A stretch of 64,000 nt of DNA from the NCBI GenBank assembly GCA_017590115.1, contig JAGGNK010008781.1, positions 747,471 to 811,470 on the forward strand, given 5' to 3'. The translations under genes and the position numbers were made by a program. Numbering within the stretch: the stretch's first letter is position 1; each line of letters opens with the position of its first letter. Below are positions 12,501-29,600 of the stretch, piece after piece. A model generated the notes under the pieces. It had not been told where the DNA came from, searched no databases, and was given only the letters and a program-made list of their open reading frames with translations. This DNA comes from Montifringilla adamsi (Eukaryota; Chordata; Aves; Passeriformes; Passeridae).

Positions 12501-15500
12501 GTGTTAGCTTCGGTCTGTCCTTTTAGAAAGCTCCACTCGTTTTGTAGGGTTTTCAATTATCTTGAGTTTTAAGGCAGATCTCAAAATGCCAGGTTAGTTC
12601 TGGCAGCCTGAGCAGCTGTGGTGTGGCACTGGGGCACAGAGGTGGCTGCTGAGAGCAGAGCACACTGCATGGCCAGAGCTGGGGCTCTCAACACAAATCC
12701 CCAGCCAGACCATGGCCCAGAAAGGAGGGTTCAGCTGTTCGAGGCCTCTGCTGCTGCTGGCCTCTCATTTGGGAAAGGGGGGGTTTGATGGGTGGTACCT
12801 GAAACTGGCTCACGTTCCTTGGAGTTTGAAACAACGAGGGGAGAGGCAGTGGTGGAGAAATTTATAATTTAAGTTACTTTCCAGGGCTGCTTTTCTGCAG
12901 TTTTTCTCTCTCTGTCGTGGCTTTTTTCAGCCTCGTGTTTCATCACTGTCATCACTTCATCATCCAGCCATTGTGGTGATGTTTCGGTTGCCTGCTAAAA
13001 CAGCTTTTATTCTCTAGTGGTTTTTGTCCTACGAGCTGGCAGCCAGAGATACAGCCTTTTTTCTTTCAAAAGCAGCTGTCTAGTGGTCACTTCTTCCTGG
13101 AGAATTTTAAAAAGTAGCAAATTAAATTAAGACTGTTAATGTTTTTGGCTACTGGGCTTTTGCTGCAGGAGGAAAAATGTCAGTCCTTGCCACAAGTAAC
13201 ATTCCTGCATGTCTGCTCATTAGAACTTTTAAAACCCTCTATTTTCAATAGAGCAAATTGGTGCCTAAAATTTTGATGCACTAAACCTGGTGTCCAAGGC
13301 TACAAGGTTTTAATACAAAACAGCAGAAAAATTCATGTGCACTTGAATTCTTGTTCAGTCCATGTTTTAAGTTCCCATATTCTGTTTCATGATGTTTGAC
13401 TTGGAGCAGTGATGAAGGACAGTGGGGTTCTCACCCATTTGAATCCCACAGGAGGGTCCTTAGAACAACTCTGCTGGGACAAGAAGCCTCTCACTCCTTC
13501 TCATCTTTCTTACACTGAAATGCACAAATAGAATAAAGCAGTCCAAGGATATGCATGAAGTGTGAGCCTGAGACATGTAGTTATTATTTTTTCAGGATTT
13601 ATGTGTGGAGGGGATTACCAGCTGCCTTTGTGCTCCTGCACAGTAGCTCTTGTCTTGGAGAGCAATCAACAGGGAGGTTTTTGTGTTACTCCAAGGGATC
13701 TCTTCTGCTTGTTTGGATCAGCCAAACCTTTACCTATGGCTCTTCCAAGATGAAAATCATAACCATAACTGTGCTCTGGCATGCACTGGAGTTAACTGCT
13801 GCAGCTGGATACTGACAACACTGTGTGTACCCTACATTAAGGGCACAGGATAATTTTGAGCAGTGTCATTTTTGTATTAATTGAACTCCCTTCTGCATCA
13901 GTGGCTTCATTGAGCTGTTAGGCTTTGCCTGCAGCAGAACTCCTCGCTGCTATTTAGCAAATGTTGCTTTGGTGGCCACTCGTGCAGATGACAGAAAGGT
14001 GGTTAAATGTGGCACTATAAGAGCTATAGTGTTCAGCCTGGATTTTATGTATATAACAAAAATTCCTATTTGATTTATCCAGTGAATATCTATTTTATGC
14101 CAACAGCAACTTTGGAGCAATGCAGGCTATTTTTCTGCATTGAAGAATCTGCACCCTTTGTAAATAAACTTCCTTTCCTTTCTCTTTGCTGTAGCCCTGG
14201 TGCTGTAAACCTTAAGTAATGTCATCAGGAATCAGTGGAGTTGCTCCCAGGAGGGAGGAAAGGTCTCTGCAGAAAAGGCTTTTCAGGCTCAGGATTTTTG
14301 CAGCAAAGACTGCTCCACGGATTTCTGTCCCTCAGATGCTGTTCTTTGAACATCTGACATGGATGTCATTGAGTGAAGGACAGGCACAGCACACATGGAT
14401 CCGTGGGGTTTTAGTTTTGGCCAAGCTAATGTAACGGTCCAACTGCTGTCAGTGGCTGCTGTGTCACCTCCTGCAGGGAGCTGCACACAGCAATGGATGA
14501 GAGAATTCCTGGGAAAGAGAACTAAGCATTCACCATTTCTGTGATGTCCAGAAGATGATTTTATCTGCAGCTGTGAGAAGTTGCTAGGGAACAGAGCTAA
14601 CTCATTTTGCTGATGGCTCTTCGTTAGTGCTGTGGAGCAATGTTCCTTCCGCTCTCAGCGCTGCTGCCGCCTCATTCTGCATTAGGATGTGACTTGGAAA
14701 TACCTCAGAACTGTCCTGCTGCTGGAGTCTGAAAGGAACTTTTTAGTAAAGAACATTTTGCAGGTCACTTCCAGCAGCAGCCCGTTCAGCAGGAGTGCTG
14801 GGAATTCCCAGGTGTCCGTGGAGGTCTGGAAGGGCAGGTTCAGTGTGGGACCCTGGGGGGAGCATTGGGCTCACAGAGCCTTCCTGGGGTTCAGTCCCTT
14901 CAGCAGAGGACAGGAACATTTCTGGAGGTTCTTGATGTTATCTGTGGCTGCTGTTACATTTTAGGCTCAGCTGGAAGCACTTGCCTTAAGACGCACACTC
15001 CTTGTCACTGAGCATGAGGCAGCTGGGATGGTGGCTGCTTGAGGAGTCAAACTTCCTGTAGTTGTGATTGCTAGCAACATCCCTCCTTTCAAGTCTTGTG
15101 AAAAGGTCATTGGCCAGGCCATGGCTCTGAAGGAATATCTGCATCCCTCAAAAAATTGCCTTATTGTGTGACCTCAAAACAAGAGGCCTGTAGCAGGCAC
15201 TGCTTTTCAGAGAAAACCAAAGAACTGGTTTGACCAACCCCATTGCTTCTTGGTCTGTACAGAGAATATAAAGGTCCATTCCTATTTCTGCAACTTTTTG
15301 GAAGACTCATGGTGCACAATTCACCAGCTTTTTCTTTCTTTTTCTGTGCTCAATGTTTTCAGCCAGTTCAAGTGAATCATAAGAATTCCCCCACTTGTTG
15401 CTTTCCCACTCAGCAGAAATGTATATGTGCACACATAAACACAGAGAGAGGGGTCCTACAGCTCTTTGCAAATGTTTTGTTGTTCTGTTCTCTCTCCTCC

Positions 15501-18500
15501 TCCATCTGCAGTGGAGGGCTGGGTAATCCACAGGGCACTCATCCCCTGGGCTGCAGGGTTCTCTGGGGCTGTCCAACAGCAGCCTCACCCCATGCTGCTT
15601 GTGCTGTGCTGGCTGTTTCAGAATATGTTTTTCACCTGTGAAATGGGGCAGATGGCACTTTGTTTTCACTGCACAGAGTGCCCAGTACTGTGCTTTGTTT
15701 TTCTGTCTTTCCTTAAATCTAAGTCTAATTTAAAAAAAATTGCTGGTTGCACAAGCTGTGCTGTTAGCAGCTTTGCTGCTGTTTGGCCAGGAATAAAAGG
15801 GATGTGCTGCATTGTTTGCTTTCTTACAAGCAATTTAGAAAGATTTCAGACCCTACATATTATTTTTTGCATTTATTTTGGAAACAGTACTTTGAAGCAG
15901 TCCACAGGGCTCCCAACCACTTTAAATCAGCAGGCAGCACTGTTTGTCTTTGCCTTTCATTTTTGTTAGCAAACACCTTCCTGCACAGCCTTGAATACAG
16001 AAAAGATTTGCTGTGCTCTGGCTGCTCGTGGTGCCCAGAGCTCTGTCCTGCTGGGGAGGGGATCTCCTCCTCCTCCTGCCTCCAGCATCCTGGACAGCCC
16101 AGAGATGTAGGAGCAGGAGGGGGCACCAGCCAGGCTGTGGGCGTGGGGCAGCCACGAGGGTGGTGGAAAACCTGTTCCTGACCTTTGTGTCACGTTGGGA
16201 GTCCCAGGATGAGTCCTGCTGGGGGGCACAGAGTGCTGTTCTTAGCTTGAATGTCTCTGGAGGTCTGCTTCCTGAGCTTCATCTAACTCAGGGTCTGTCT
16301 GAGAAAAGATCTAGCTCTGCTTCCCACTGAGGATGTGGCCCTCTGATGCCTTGTTTGGTGAGTAAATACAGGTCAGAGCTGCAGACTCTGTATTTGTTTC
16401 TGCTTTAAATCGATTTGTATGCATCCTTTCCTTTTGGCTCTCCAGAGATGTGTGTGTTTTACATCTTGCAAACCATGTTTTTAACAAGGACCTTGTTTGA
16501 AAGGCACAGGAATATAATCTGAATGTGTGTCGTGTGTGCATGTATGCAGATATCTGCACCTGTGTGCACCCACACAAACTTCAACCACAACAGGCAATTT
16601 CTGGCAACCCATGAGATATACATTTCAGACAAACCTATTTTATTTAACTCCTGGTATGCACAATACACTTCTGAAGCCCAAATAGGTCTTGTGCCCTTTC
16701 ACTAATTAAATTTCATTATAAATCCACCTGGGCTATGTTTCTGTAATATCTCCGTTTGAATGGCGGTGGCTTGGTGGCTGTGTGGAATGGCTTTTCCTCC
16801 TGAAATGTTAATTAGGTGGAGAATATGTTATGCTTTGGAAAAGCTGCATTGCAAACCCATAGATAAACAGATTGATTTAATTTTAATCTGCTTTCATGGT
16901 GATGCATAATGATAACTGGTTTCTGTCTCACAGGGCTGAAAACCACAGACCTTAATAAGAGTTTGTGGGTATATCATACAGCTTTAAATGGCTTCTGTTG
17001 TGCTAGACCGCTCTCCATAAATTATTCTAACTCCATCAGCATCTCAGGGACTCCCCATTCTCTTCTGCTGTGGATTTTCAATCAGTGCAACTATTAGTGT
17101 AATCTGAAGAAACTTGGAGGTATCTGCTCTGAAAACAACTGCCAACACTGGTTTGTATATCAAGTATTCAATGGGGAGAGCAGAACCAAAAAAAGCCTTG
17201 CAGAAGCCAGCTCTGCAGATCAAATCACAGCATCCAAATCCTACCTTTTATGAGCCATGCCAAAATTAATTATAGAATTAAAGCCAGACATTCAGATGGT
17301 TGGTATGAAGTGTCTTACTACATGGCCTGTTTTTTGTGATTTCCCTTTCCTGCTGAACTGAGAAAGGTGCAGTTCACCTCAGCCAGTTCTAGAACAGTTG
17401 GTTTAAACGGGCCCTTCTCAAATACAATTTCCTGCATTGAAAGAATTTCAGCTTTAAAGGTTTGTTCCCGATGAGGAAATAATTTTTGGGTTTAATGGTC
17501 TGAATTTCTTCAGGGGTTTGTGGTAGACACAGATCCAGAAAGCCTTTGTATGCTTGGTTTTCATGTGCTCACAGCAAATATGCCTTAAGTCTGACACAGA
17601 TGGGCTGAGTTGTGCCTGTTTTCTCAATGGCAGACACGTTTTATTTTCGACTGATGTTCAAAGAGCCTCTTTCAGGCTCAAATTCTGTCCTATATTAGCT
17701 TCAGCCATAAAAAGCAATGAAACTGCAGAGGGAGGCAAAAGAAGAGTATGACCTCAAAGTGCATAAATTTAGCATCACCCCAATCTGTACATAAAACTGG
17801 AAATGGAAATGCTGGGAACACAAATCCCAGCCAGCCCTCCATGTGCTGTGGAGTGGTTAATTTGTTCTCTGAGGGCTTCTCAAACGGGAATAGATTTTGG
17901 CCCAAGGATGGTTTTTCAGGGAGACTGGAAAGACAAAGGGCTGGATTACCTCTGGGTTTTGTTTTCACTGTGAGTCTTGGTCTCCTGCTTCACCCTCTCA
18001 CTCTTAAGTCTGGTGAGCTCTCTGGCATTCCTCATTCCCATTCCACTGCTGTTCATGAGGTTACCAGCTTCTCTGGCATTCACAAACCTGCTATCCCATA
18101 CTGCCTTCAATTCTGGTACTCCAGAATTTAAAAGAAGCTCTGTCCCAAAGCAAAGCCAGACATTTGTTGCTGTTTTCCATTGTTTTGTGATATTTCTGTG
18201 CATTTGAATATGATTCTTTGAGCACAGAGGCCTCAGGGAGGGGAGGAGGTTGTGTGCAGGCAGTGAAACATCAGGATGTAAATGTCAGACTGAAGTGTTC
18301 TGGTATCAAAACGGCCTCATTTAAGCAACATACAGCTCCAGCCTGACCTCAGATCCTGCAGAGATGTCTGCATTTAATGTACCACAGCATTAACAGGATC
18401 ATTCTGCACGCACTTGCCAGCAAGAGACAGCTCCCAGGGAGCTCTGTGAGTGCATCTACAGCTTAGTCATGCCACAGCTGCTGTCTCAGTTTTGCATCCC

Positions 18501-19581
18501 ATGGTAGCAGCTGGCCCCACACTACCTGATTTCAAGCACGACATTTCATTCTGGTCTTCAGGAAGACCCTGAGGAGGTCTGCCAGCTCCTGCTTGGTGTC
18601 TGGAGGGTGGCTGGGTTTGTCCTTCAGCCCCTTCCAGGCTCGGGGAGTACAGACAAAATAAGGTGTTTCCAGCTCCAGGAGCAGCAATTTGTTCTTGGAT
18701 CTAGCGGGGATGTCACTGGAAGGAGCCTGTGTGAGGAGCCACCCATGCATTGTCCCCAGCAAAAATGAGCTCTGGGCAATGAGAGCTGGAGGGCTGGGAA
18801 TGCCTGCAGGGTTTTGTGCAGGGAGTATTCTGCTGCTGGCTTACATCAGTGTGTTTGGCTTTCCAGTGAGTAAAAACTGACCTCATTCCTTTGTTTCATG
18901 CCATGAGAAGCTGTGGTCAGGTCCATTTCTGCTCACATCTTGGTTGTCTTTGGTTTGAAATGGGTGGTGGGGGAAAGCCTCTCCCCACCCCTCCTGCTCC
19001 CATCCCTGCTGCCCAAAGGAGGTGGATATTGGCAGAGGGAAGGCTGCCATCCTGCACTGCTCTGCTCTCTCTCCATTGCTGGGTTAAGGTCAGGCTCTGG
19101 GCAGGAAGAAACACTGGAGATAAACAGAAATAGAAGCCCCTTCTAGTTATTTCTGAAATGCTTCAGGGAGATGCAGTGACAAGGCAATCTCAGAGGCCAC
19201 TGTGATGTCTGGTAGGTGCCTAGGAGCTCTCAAAAATGCCCCCTCTGCACACAATTTATCTGCCACCTTCTCATCGCTGCTGGTGACAAGATGACAACCA
19301 GCAGTAGCAGGGTGTTAACAGGCTCCCTTTTCTTTTTCTCCTTTGATGTTGAAAGTAGCTCTCTTTCTCAGAAGGACCATGAAAGGTTCCCACAGATCTT
19401 TGCCCCGAGCACTTACAGTAATGAAAAGCTAACTTCAATGTCACGGGTCTGAAGCATCTTTATTTAGAGCTGTTTAGGGGTCGGATTGCCTGTTTATTTG
19501 TACTGTGTTGGAAAGGGGAATGATGCTTGTGTGCTGCCAGCACAGCATGCTCTGAGTGACATGGGGAGGGGAACCTGGCCC
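6521..19581. other. Intron-like non-coding sequence, nearly featureless
   Basis: About 13 kb with no convincing exon, RNA gene or interspersed repeat. Open frames reach about 167 codons (15466-15969 +), but they overlap others in several frames, have no recognisable domain, and are expected by chance at this length. The only repeat is the short hexanucleotide run at 8316-8342. By inference this is intron. Confidence 0.55.
8316..8342 (+). repeat. Hexanucleotide microsatellite (CAGGGA)4.5
   Basis: A perfect run of four and a half CAGGGA units. The array is flanked by AGATCTG on both sides (8290 and 8341). Confidence 0.9.
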
Positions 19582-19819
19582 GGGCAGGGTGTCTGTGCCC
19601 ACCCCATCCCGGGCAGGGTGTCTGTGCCCATCCCATCCCAGGCAGGGTGTCTGTGCCCACCCCATCCCGGGCAGGGTGTCCGTGCCCATCCCATCCCAGG
19701 CAGGGTGTCTGTGCCCATCCTGGGCAGGGTGTCTGTGCCCATCCCATCCCGGGCAGGGTGTCTGTGCCCATCCCATCCCAGGCAGGGTGTCCGTGCCCAT
19801 CCCATCCCAGGCAGGGTGT
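19582..19819 (+). repeat. GC-rich minisatellite, 29-bp unit, about 8 copies
   Basis: Tandem copies of a 29-bp unit, GGCAGGGTGTCTGTGCCCAT followed by CCCATCCCA or CCCATCCCG. Variation is at a few positions: CACCCC for CATCCC, CCGTG for CTGTG, and a final A or G. One copy near 19710-19730 lacks an internal CCCAT and is shortened. The unit contains GGGCAGGGTG, one base away from the classic human minisatellite core GGGCAGGANG. Because 29 is not a multiple of three, open frames occur on both strands across the array (up to 155 codons). They are artefacts of the repeat. Confidence 0.95.
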
Positions 19820-23647
<3,828 letters not shown>

Positions 23648-26600
23648 CATGTCCAGCAGCCTTGCTTTGCAGAACTCATGGCTGTTTTCAATACATTTTT
23701 ATGATTTTAATATGTTTTCCTATGGCGCACGAGGAAAGGCTTTTGGAAAAGCTGTGTCTTTGTCTTGTACTCATTGCTGAATCCACCACGCAAATGTTAC
23801 TGAGTCCGAGTGCTCAAAGGAACTGGAAACTACCAGAAAATACTGTTGTCACCAGTTATTTGGAAGAACTTGTTTCATATCTTCGAGTTTGATTGTGGCT
23901 AGTTTAATTGTTCTTAAATTATCTTCATATGGCTGTTTGTGGTGGATTTTTTTGGCTTGGTTTATTAATTTTACTTGAGGTTTTCTTGGTGGGTTGGGTC
24001 TCTTTCCTTTCTTTGTTGGGTTTTTTTCTTGTTTTGTTTTGGTCATTTGTGCCTGTACAATAATAATGTTGAAGGTGAGATTTATATGAATTTTTGATCT
24101 GCAGAAGGAAATAGATTTTCTGTTTTCCATTCCCATTCTGCAACACTGACCTGTCTTAAAATGCCTTCATCTGGCAGGTGGATGTTCCTTTTTTAATCAC
24201 AACTCTTGTTTAATGAATATATTTTTATATAATGTGCTGCTGCTTCTTCATTGCTTCTGGAGCTGCAAGTCAAGTGCACATTACAAGGACCTGACTGCCT
24301 TTGTTTGTGGTTGACATTGCTGTTAGAAAACTTCCCACATCGTGTGTGATTCACGTGTGAAATGTTACAAAATCTAATAAGGTTTGAGGATTTATTATGT
24401 GCTTTATGATATTTAAGTAAATACCTTCTGAACGTAATAATTAGGAAGTTTCATCTCTTTGCAATCTGCACGTATGAAAAAAAAGAGGAAGGGAAGAACT
24501 TCCCTTTGTAATCACTTTCTGCTTATAATAACTCAGATTCTACACAGTTCCTTTGCTACAGTGTGCTGAATTTCCCTCATCTAAAGCGTATATTGTCACA
24601 TATCTGACTGAATGGCATTGGGCAGAGCAGAAATGTGTGTGTATGCCAAGGTGGGAGCTTCCTATGCCAGGCACAGTCTGGCAGATTCCTTAAAATCCCC
24701 CTTCAAAGCTACTGCAAGAAAGGATGAATATTTTCATTGACAGAAATGGGCATTGGATCAAAATCAGAGATTATTTCAGCGATGAGTTTTCCATCACACT
24801 TTATCTTGTTGGGCCCATAGAGTGCATTTGCCTGATTTCTCTTCCTCAGCAGGAAAATGTAAAGCAGCCTCATGGGGAAATTGAATCTTGGCAACTGAAC
24901 TTCCCCTCACTATTCATCATCCAGTGGCAATCCTTGAAAATGACCCCTGGTACACAAAAAATAAATTACTATGTCATCTTTCATGTAGTGGCTGTGGATT
25001 CTGTGTGCTTGCACGTGCTGAGTATAAACATTGCTGAGTGTTTATTGAAAGAAATCTGAGGTTGTACACAGATTTTACTGGAAAGAAAACCCAGGGAGGA
25101 GAAGGTGCACGTGTACCTCTCCTGTAACTCCTGGTTGGATTTGCTCCATCGAGTTGCCAGCTGAGATTTTCTGGTTTTCTAACTTTTGAAAACTTCTTCC
25201 TCCCTCTTTGTAAACAAGTGCAAAGTATTTCCAATGCATTACCCAGTGTATTGTTTTCTGCTTAGCTGTGCATTTGAAGAAGCAAGATCAAGCATTACAT
25301 GGGGAAAGAGCACATTACATGTGCTCTACAGTTTTTGGGAAATAATTTTATCCTTATCTAGAAATGTTTGATGTCACCAAATAGGCACACTGGGTCACAG
25401 TTAAATATTGATGTCCCTTACCAAATTTTTGGCCTCTATAATTAATTTAGAAATTACACAAACTCTGTTTGCATATTCTTTAATTTCTCCTAAAAAGCAG
25501 AGGTCTGATCACACGGATGCAAAGGTGACAGTGTTAATTAACTGCAGATTCAGTACCTTTGTGTTCCTGATAGTTTTACATGGATCAGAAAATAGTGTTA
25601 ATAAAGCTAACTCAGTGTGACAAGTGTAATTTCACGGCTTAAGGAGGCACTTGTGCAAGTGACAACCCAGAGCAGAATGCCAGAGCGTTCCCTGCTCGGG
25701 GTTTGAAATATATCCGTCATTTTGTTTGGAGAGGTTCTGGCACCGGCAGCTTATCGTAACAGGATTAACATATAAATATTATCACAGCCAGCAGGCTGTT
25801 TTCAGATGAATATTAACAGCAAATATTATGATTCTGTCTGGGAATAACTAATTAAGCCCATCTGTCAAATATGATTTGAAGTTCTCGTGCCTTGCTTATT
25901 ATGGGCTTGCGACAGTGTTCCAGATTAATGGTGAAGCAATTAGAAAGTTCTCCCAATTCTTCTGATTTCCTTCTCAGGCAGTAATAATTTCGTAACTCTC
26001 TAAATCCTGACCCGGGAGATTATTAGATGGCTTTACTGCTTGTAGCATCTGCACAGCACTGCTGTTGTTGCCCGTGAAGCATCGATCTCCCACCGCTCTC
26101 CTGACAAGCAGGTGACCAGACAAGCAAAGAGAAAACGGTGTGGGAATTAAACAGTGATCAGAAATGGGCACGGGGAAACCCTTCGAACACTGACGGAGTC
26201 TGGGAGGTGCATGCTAACCTGTGCCATCCTTTACTTGTGTCCTGGGAGCTGGCTGATTTTATTTTTGTGAATTCCTCGTGTAATGAGGTGAGATTCAGGG
26301 TCCTGCATTTCCCGAATGTTTTCTTGGCTGAGTGCTGTTTCTCACCTTAGCAAAATGGGGCATCTCTGCTGTGCCAGTGGTGACTGAGAGGAGGAACAGC
26401 CAGAAGGTAAAGGTCTGGATTCCTGCCCGTTCTTCCCCTGTGATTGCTGTTGGACTGGCAGTGCCAGGTGGGATGGGCCTGGAAAATCCTTGGGGTGGCT
26501 GCGGGTGAAGATTTATTGGGTTTTCCTCACTGCAGAACACAACTGACAGCACTTCCCTCCGTCCACAGCCGCTGTGGAGACATTGGGCAAGATGTGATAG

Positions 26601-29600
26601 TAATGGGAGCCATGATCCTCTTACAATATTCTGTTCATGTTTATATTTTTGGGTAGCAATGTTTGTTATTCCCATTCCATTACTGTGCTCTGTGCCTGTG
26701 GCAGGAATGAAGCCACTGATTCTGTCAAATACAAAATAATTACAGACAGAGCTTGGCCATCTCTGAGTAGAACCTTAATGACCATTTCCTGCCTTATCAC
26801 CAAAAGTGTTTCAGTTATATAATGGATAATTTGCTCGGCAATTTCCTTTCCCCTTCTCTGGAAATGTAACAAGGACAGCATTTGTTTTGATACTTTTCCT
26901 CCTCAGTTCTGTAGCACTGAAGGAGTTGCTGGTTTGTGCTGCCTGAAACCAGATGCTGCTGTCAGAGAAACTGATTTTCAGTTTGAACTACAAGTGACTA
27001 AATCAGTTTGTGAGAACGTGAACACAGTGAGAGACAGTAACAGGATTTTCCAGGCTATATTCTTCATTTTTTCCTGCATTTATTCCTCATTTGTTCATGG
27101 TACTGTATTTCAGTGCTTAATTTTCTTAACACTTCTATAACTGAAGAAATTAACCTGATATTAAATAACAGGGGACAGGAAAATTTATGCCAACATTGCC
27201 TTTGATTTTCTACACAATATTTTCTTTCTATTGCATTTATGCCATTGTCCTTAGTGCCCTGTTTCTCTCATTTTCAGTGCAGTTATTAAACATTTTCATG
27301 TTGTAAAAGCAGTGAGCTTGTTGCACGTGCCAGTACATTTGATGGACTCCCAAGAGTGCTGTAGTCCTAAAACACTTCTGAAGCCAACAAGAGCAACAAA
27401 TTTAACATAAATAACAGCCTAATGGCCACAATAATTACACTCTGTCTCTTGCTGGTGTTCATCAAAATGCTTCATAAAAGTAGTTTAATGTGTTAGATCA
27501 CCATTAATTTTTTCCTTGCTCCCATGTGCTCACATGACTTTGTCACCTAGAAATGAATTATTGCTGGAAAAGAGAAATTTCTGCTCTAAAATGAGAGAAA
27601 AGGACATGTGATGTAGTAAAAAAAAAATCCCCTTGTATTTTGTCACATCCCATCCTGTGGGAATCACGTGAGCTTCACTTTGTCAAGATGAAATGAAAGC
27701 AAGAAAGAGATTGCAGAAATCAGACTTTCAGAATGGAATAGACTCAAGAGTGATGTTCTCAGAGCTGGACAGGCCCAGCGGGTGAAGGGCTGGGCTAGGC
27801 TGGGTGTTTGGGCATTTTAGTGGCAACCCAGTGCATTATTTGTTTATGTGAATTCTAAGCAAAAAAAGATTTCTCCTATTCATTTTTTAATCCTGGTTTT
27901 ATTATGGAGGGAAACAGGAGGGAAGGGAGAAAGGTGACACTTTTATGTGGTTGCAAAATTGCTTTCTGAGAATAATTATTCAGCCCTAAAAACGGTCTGT
28001 TCACTCGGCATTGTTGGTGCTGATGTAATGCATTAGGATATCTGCTGTTGGGCAGGTAGAATATGTTCATTTAATTCTGAAACAGCAGGGTTGAACTCCA
28101 TTTCTACTTCTGAGACATGTGGGTAATGATCAGCTGCAAACATATTTACCCTGGGTACTTCTAGAGTTTCATGCTGTGTACACTTTGGGTTTTTCTGTTT
28201 CCTTCCTGTGGTATTAGAAACCGCCAGGCTTCCACGAGTTTGTCTGTTGTGATCATGTGAAAATCCTGAACATCTCAGAAGTCATGTTTACATTCCTCTG
28301 TTTGAAGGCAATTAGTCACAAACCTCAGTTTCTCATTTTACAGCTTAAATGTGCCCTCAGAGAGAGAACCCCTTGAGATGCTGAGGAAAAATAAATTTGT
28401 CTGAACCAAGCCTCAGTGCATTATTATTTTACATGCTGACCCACTTTTTCAATTTCTTTAAAAAGAAAACTATTTTATTTAGCAAGAAATGCAGAATCTT
28501 TCTTGAAATCATTCTACTCAATGCTAATACACTAGAAGAAATGTTTATGGTTATCATCTGGGATCAAATGGAAAGGAAAGAGATTAAATAATAACCAATT
28601 ATTAGATAAAGGCATTATTAGCTGATTCTTTCACCACCTGTTGGTTTGAGACTCGTTCATTTAAAGAAAGCCCTTCAAAGGCAGGAGGATGGCCCTTGGC
28701 ATCTTAGAGGGGTCCTGCTGCGTGTCTGACATTCACGTGGAGCAGGTAACCCAGGGAATTGCAGCTCAAAGGGCAGAGCAGATTCCCTTTAATCTCAGCT
28801 GAATCTCGGGCTCTCCTTGGAGAGCAAGGCTGTTCCTGTTCCTTTGGTGTTGAGCAGGATGCTGCTGGGAGTGGGAAAGGTGAGAGTCAGCGCTGTCTTT
28901 TGAAGCTGTTAAAGAAAATAAATTCCTTCATTCAGGGATTATCCTTTTGAAATACCAGCCTGTCACTTTTGTGGTGCCCCAGATGTGCAGATTTCCTGGG
29001 ATTGGAGTCCTTGGAGCAGAGTTGGGATCACTGTGGGAGCTGTGCTGGCTCCCCCACACCCAGGGAGAGCTGGGGCTCCCGTTGCACCTGTGGGAATAAT
29101 GATATAATTCATGAGTAAATACAAGAAACTGCTAAAGATGCCGTGTTCCTTTCAGAGGGCTTGCAGTAGTCTCATTTATCCTGGCCACTCTTATGTTTGG
29201 CTCTGCTTTAGTGACAGTGTGTTCCAGGTGGGAAATGAGTCCAGGGAATAGTGACAGACAGTGGGGACTGCAGACTGGTGTCCTCAGGGCCAGTGGCCAC
29301 TCCCTGGCTGTCCACCAGCTCCAGCACAGCTCTGGAGTCCTCCTCTGGATATCCAGAAACCCTGGGAGGAAATTCTGTATTCTCTGCACTGTCACAGCTG
29401 AAGACAACCTGGAAAAGTGTTCCTTCATTTGAGTTGGAGCAGTTCCATGTTCCCATATGGCAGCATCAGGGTAACCTAGCCCAGCTCAGCCAGCTGTGGC
29501 CTCAGGGCACAGCTTGGAACAGAGCAATTCTGGCTGCTTGTAAGGAGGATGGATTTCATTTCCTGGCCTAGTTCATCTGAAAGCGTGTTACCCCTTTGTA

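Noticed and set aside
27721..27820. Possible repeat fragment around GGCCCAGCGGGTGAAGGGCT
   Set aside because: Could not be matched in order to CR1 or any other family I know.
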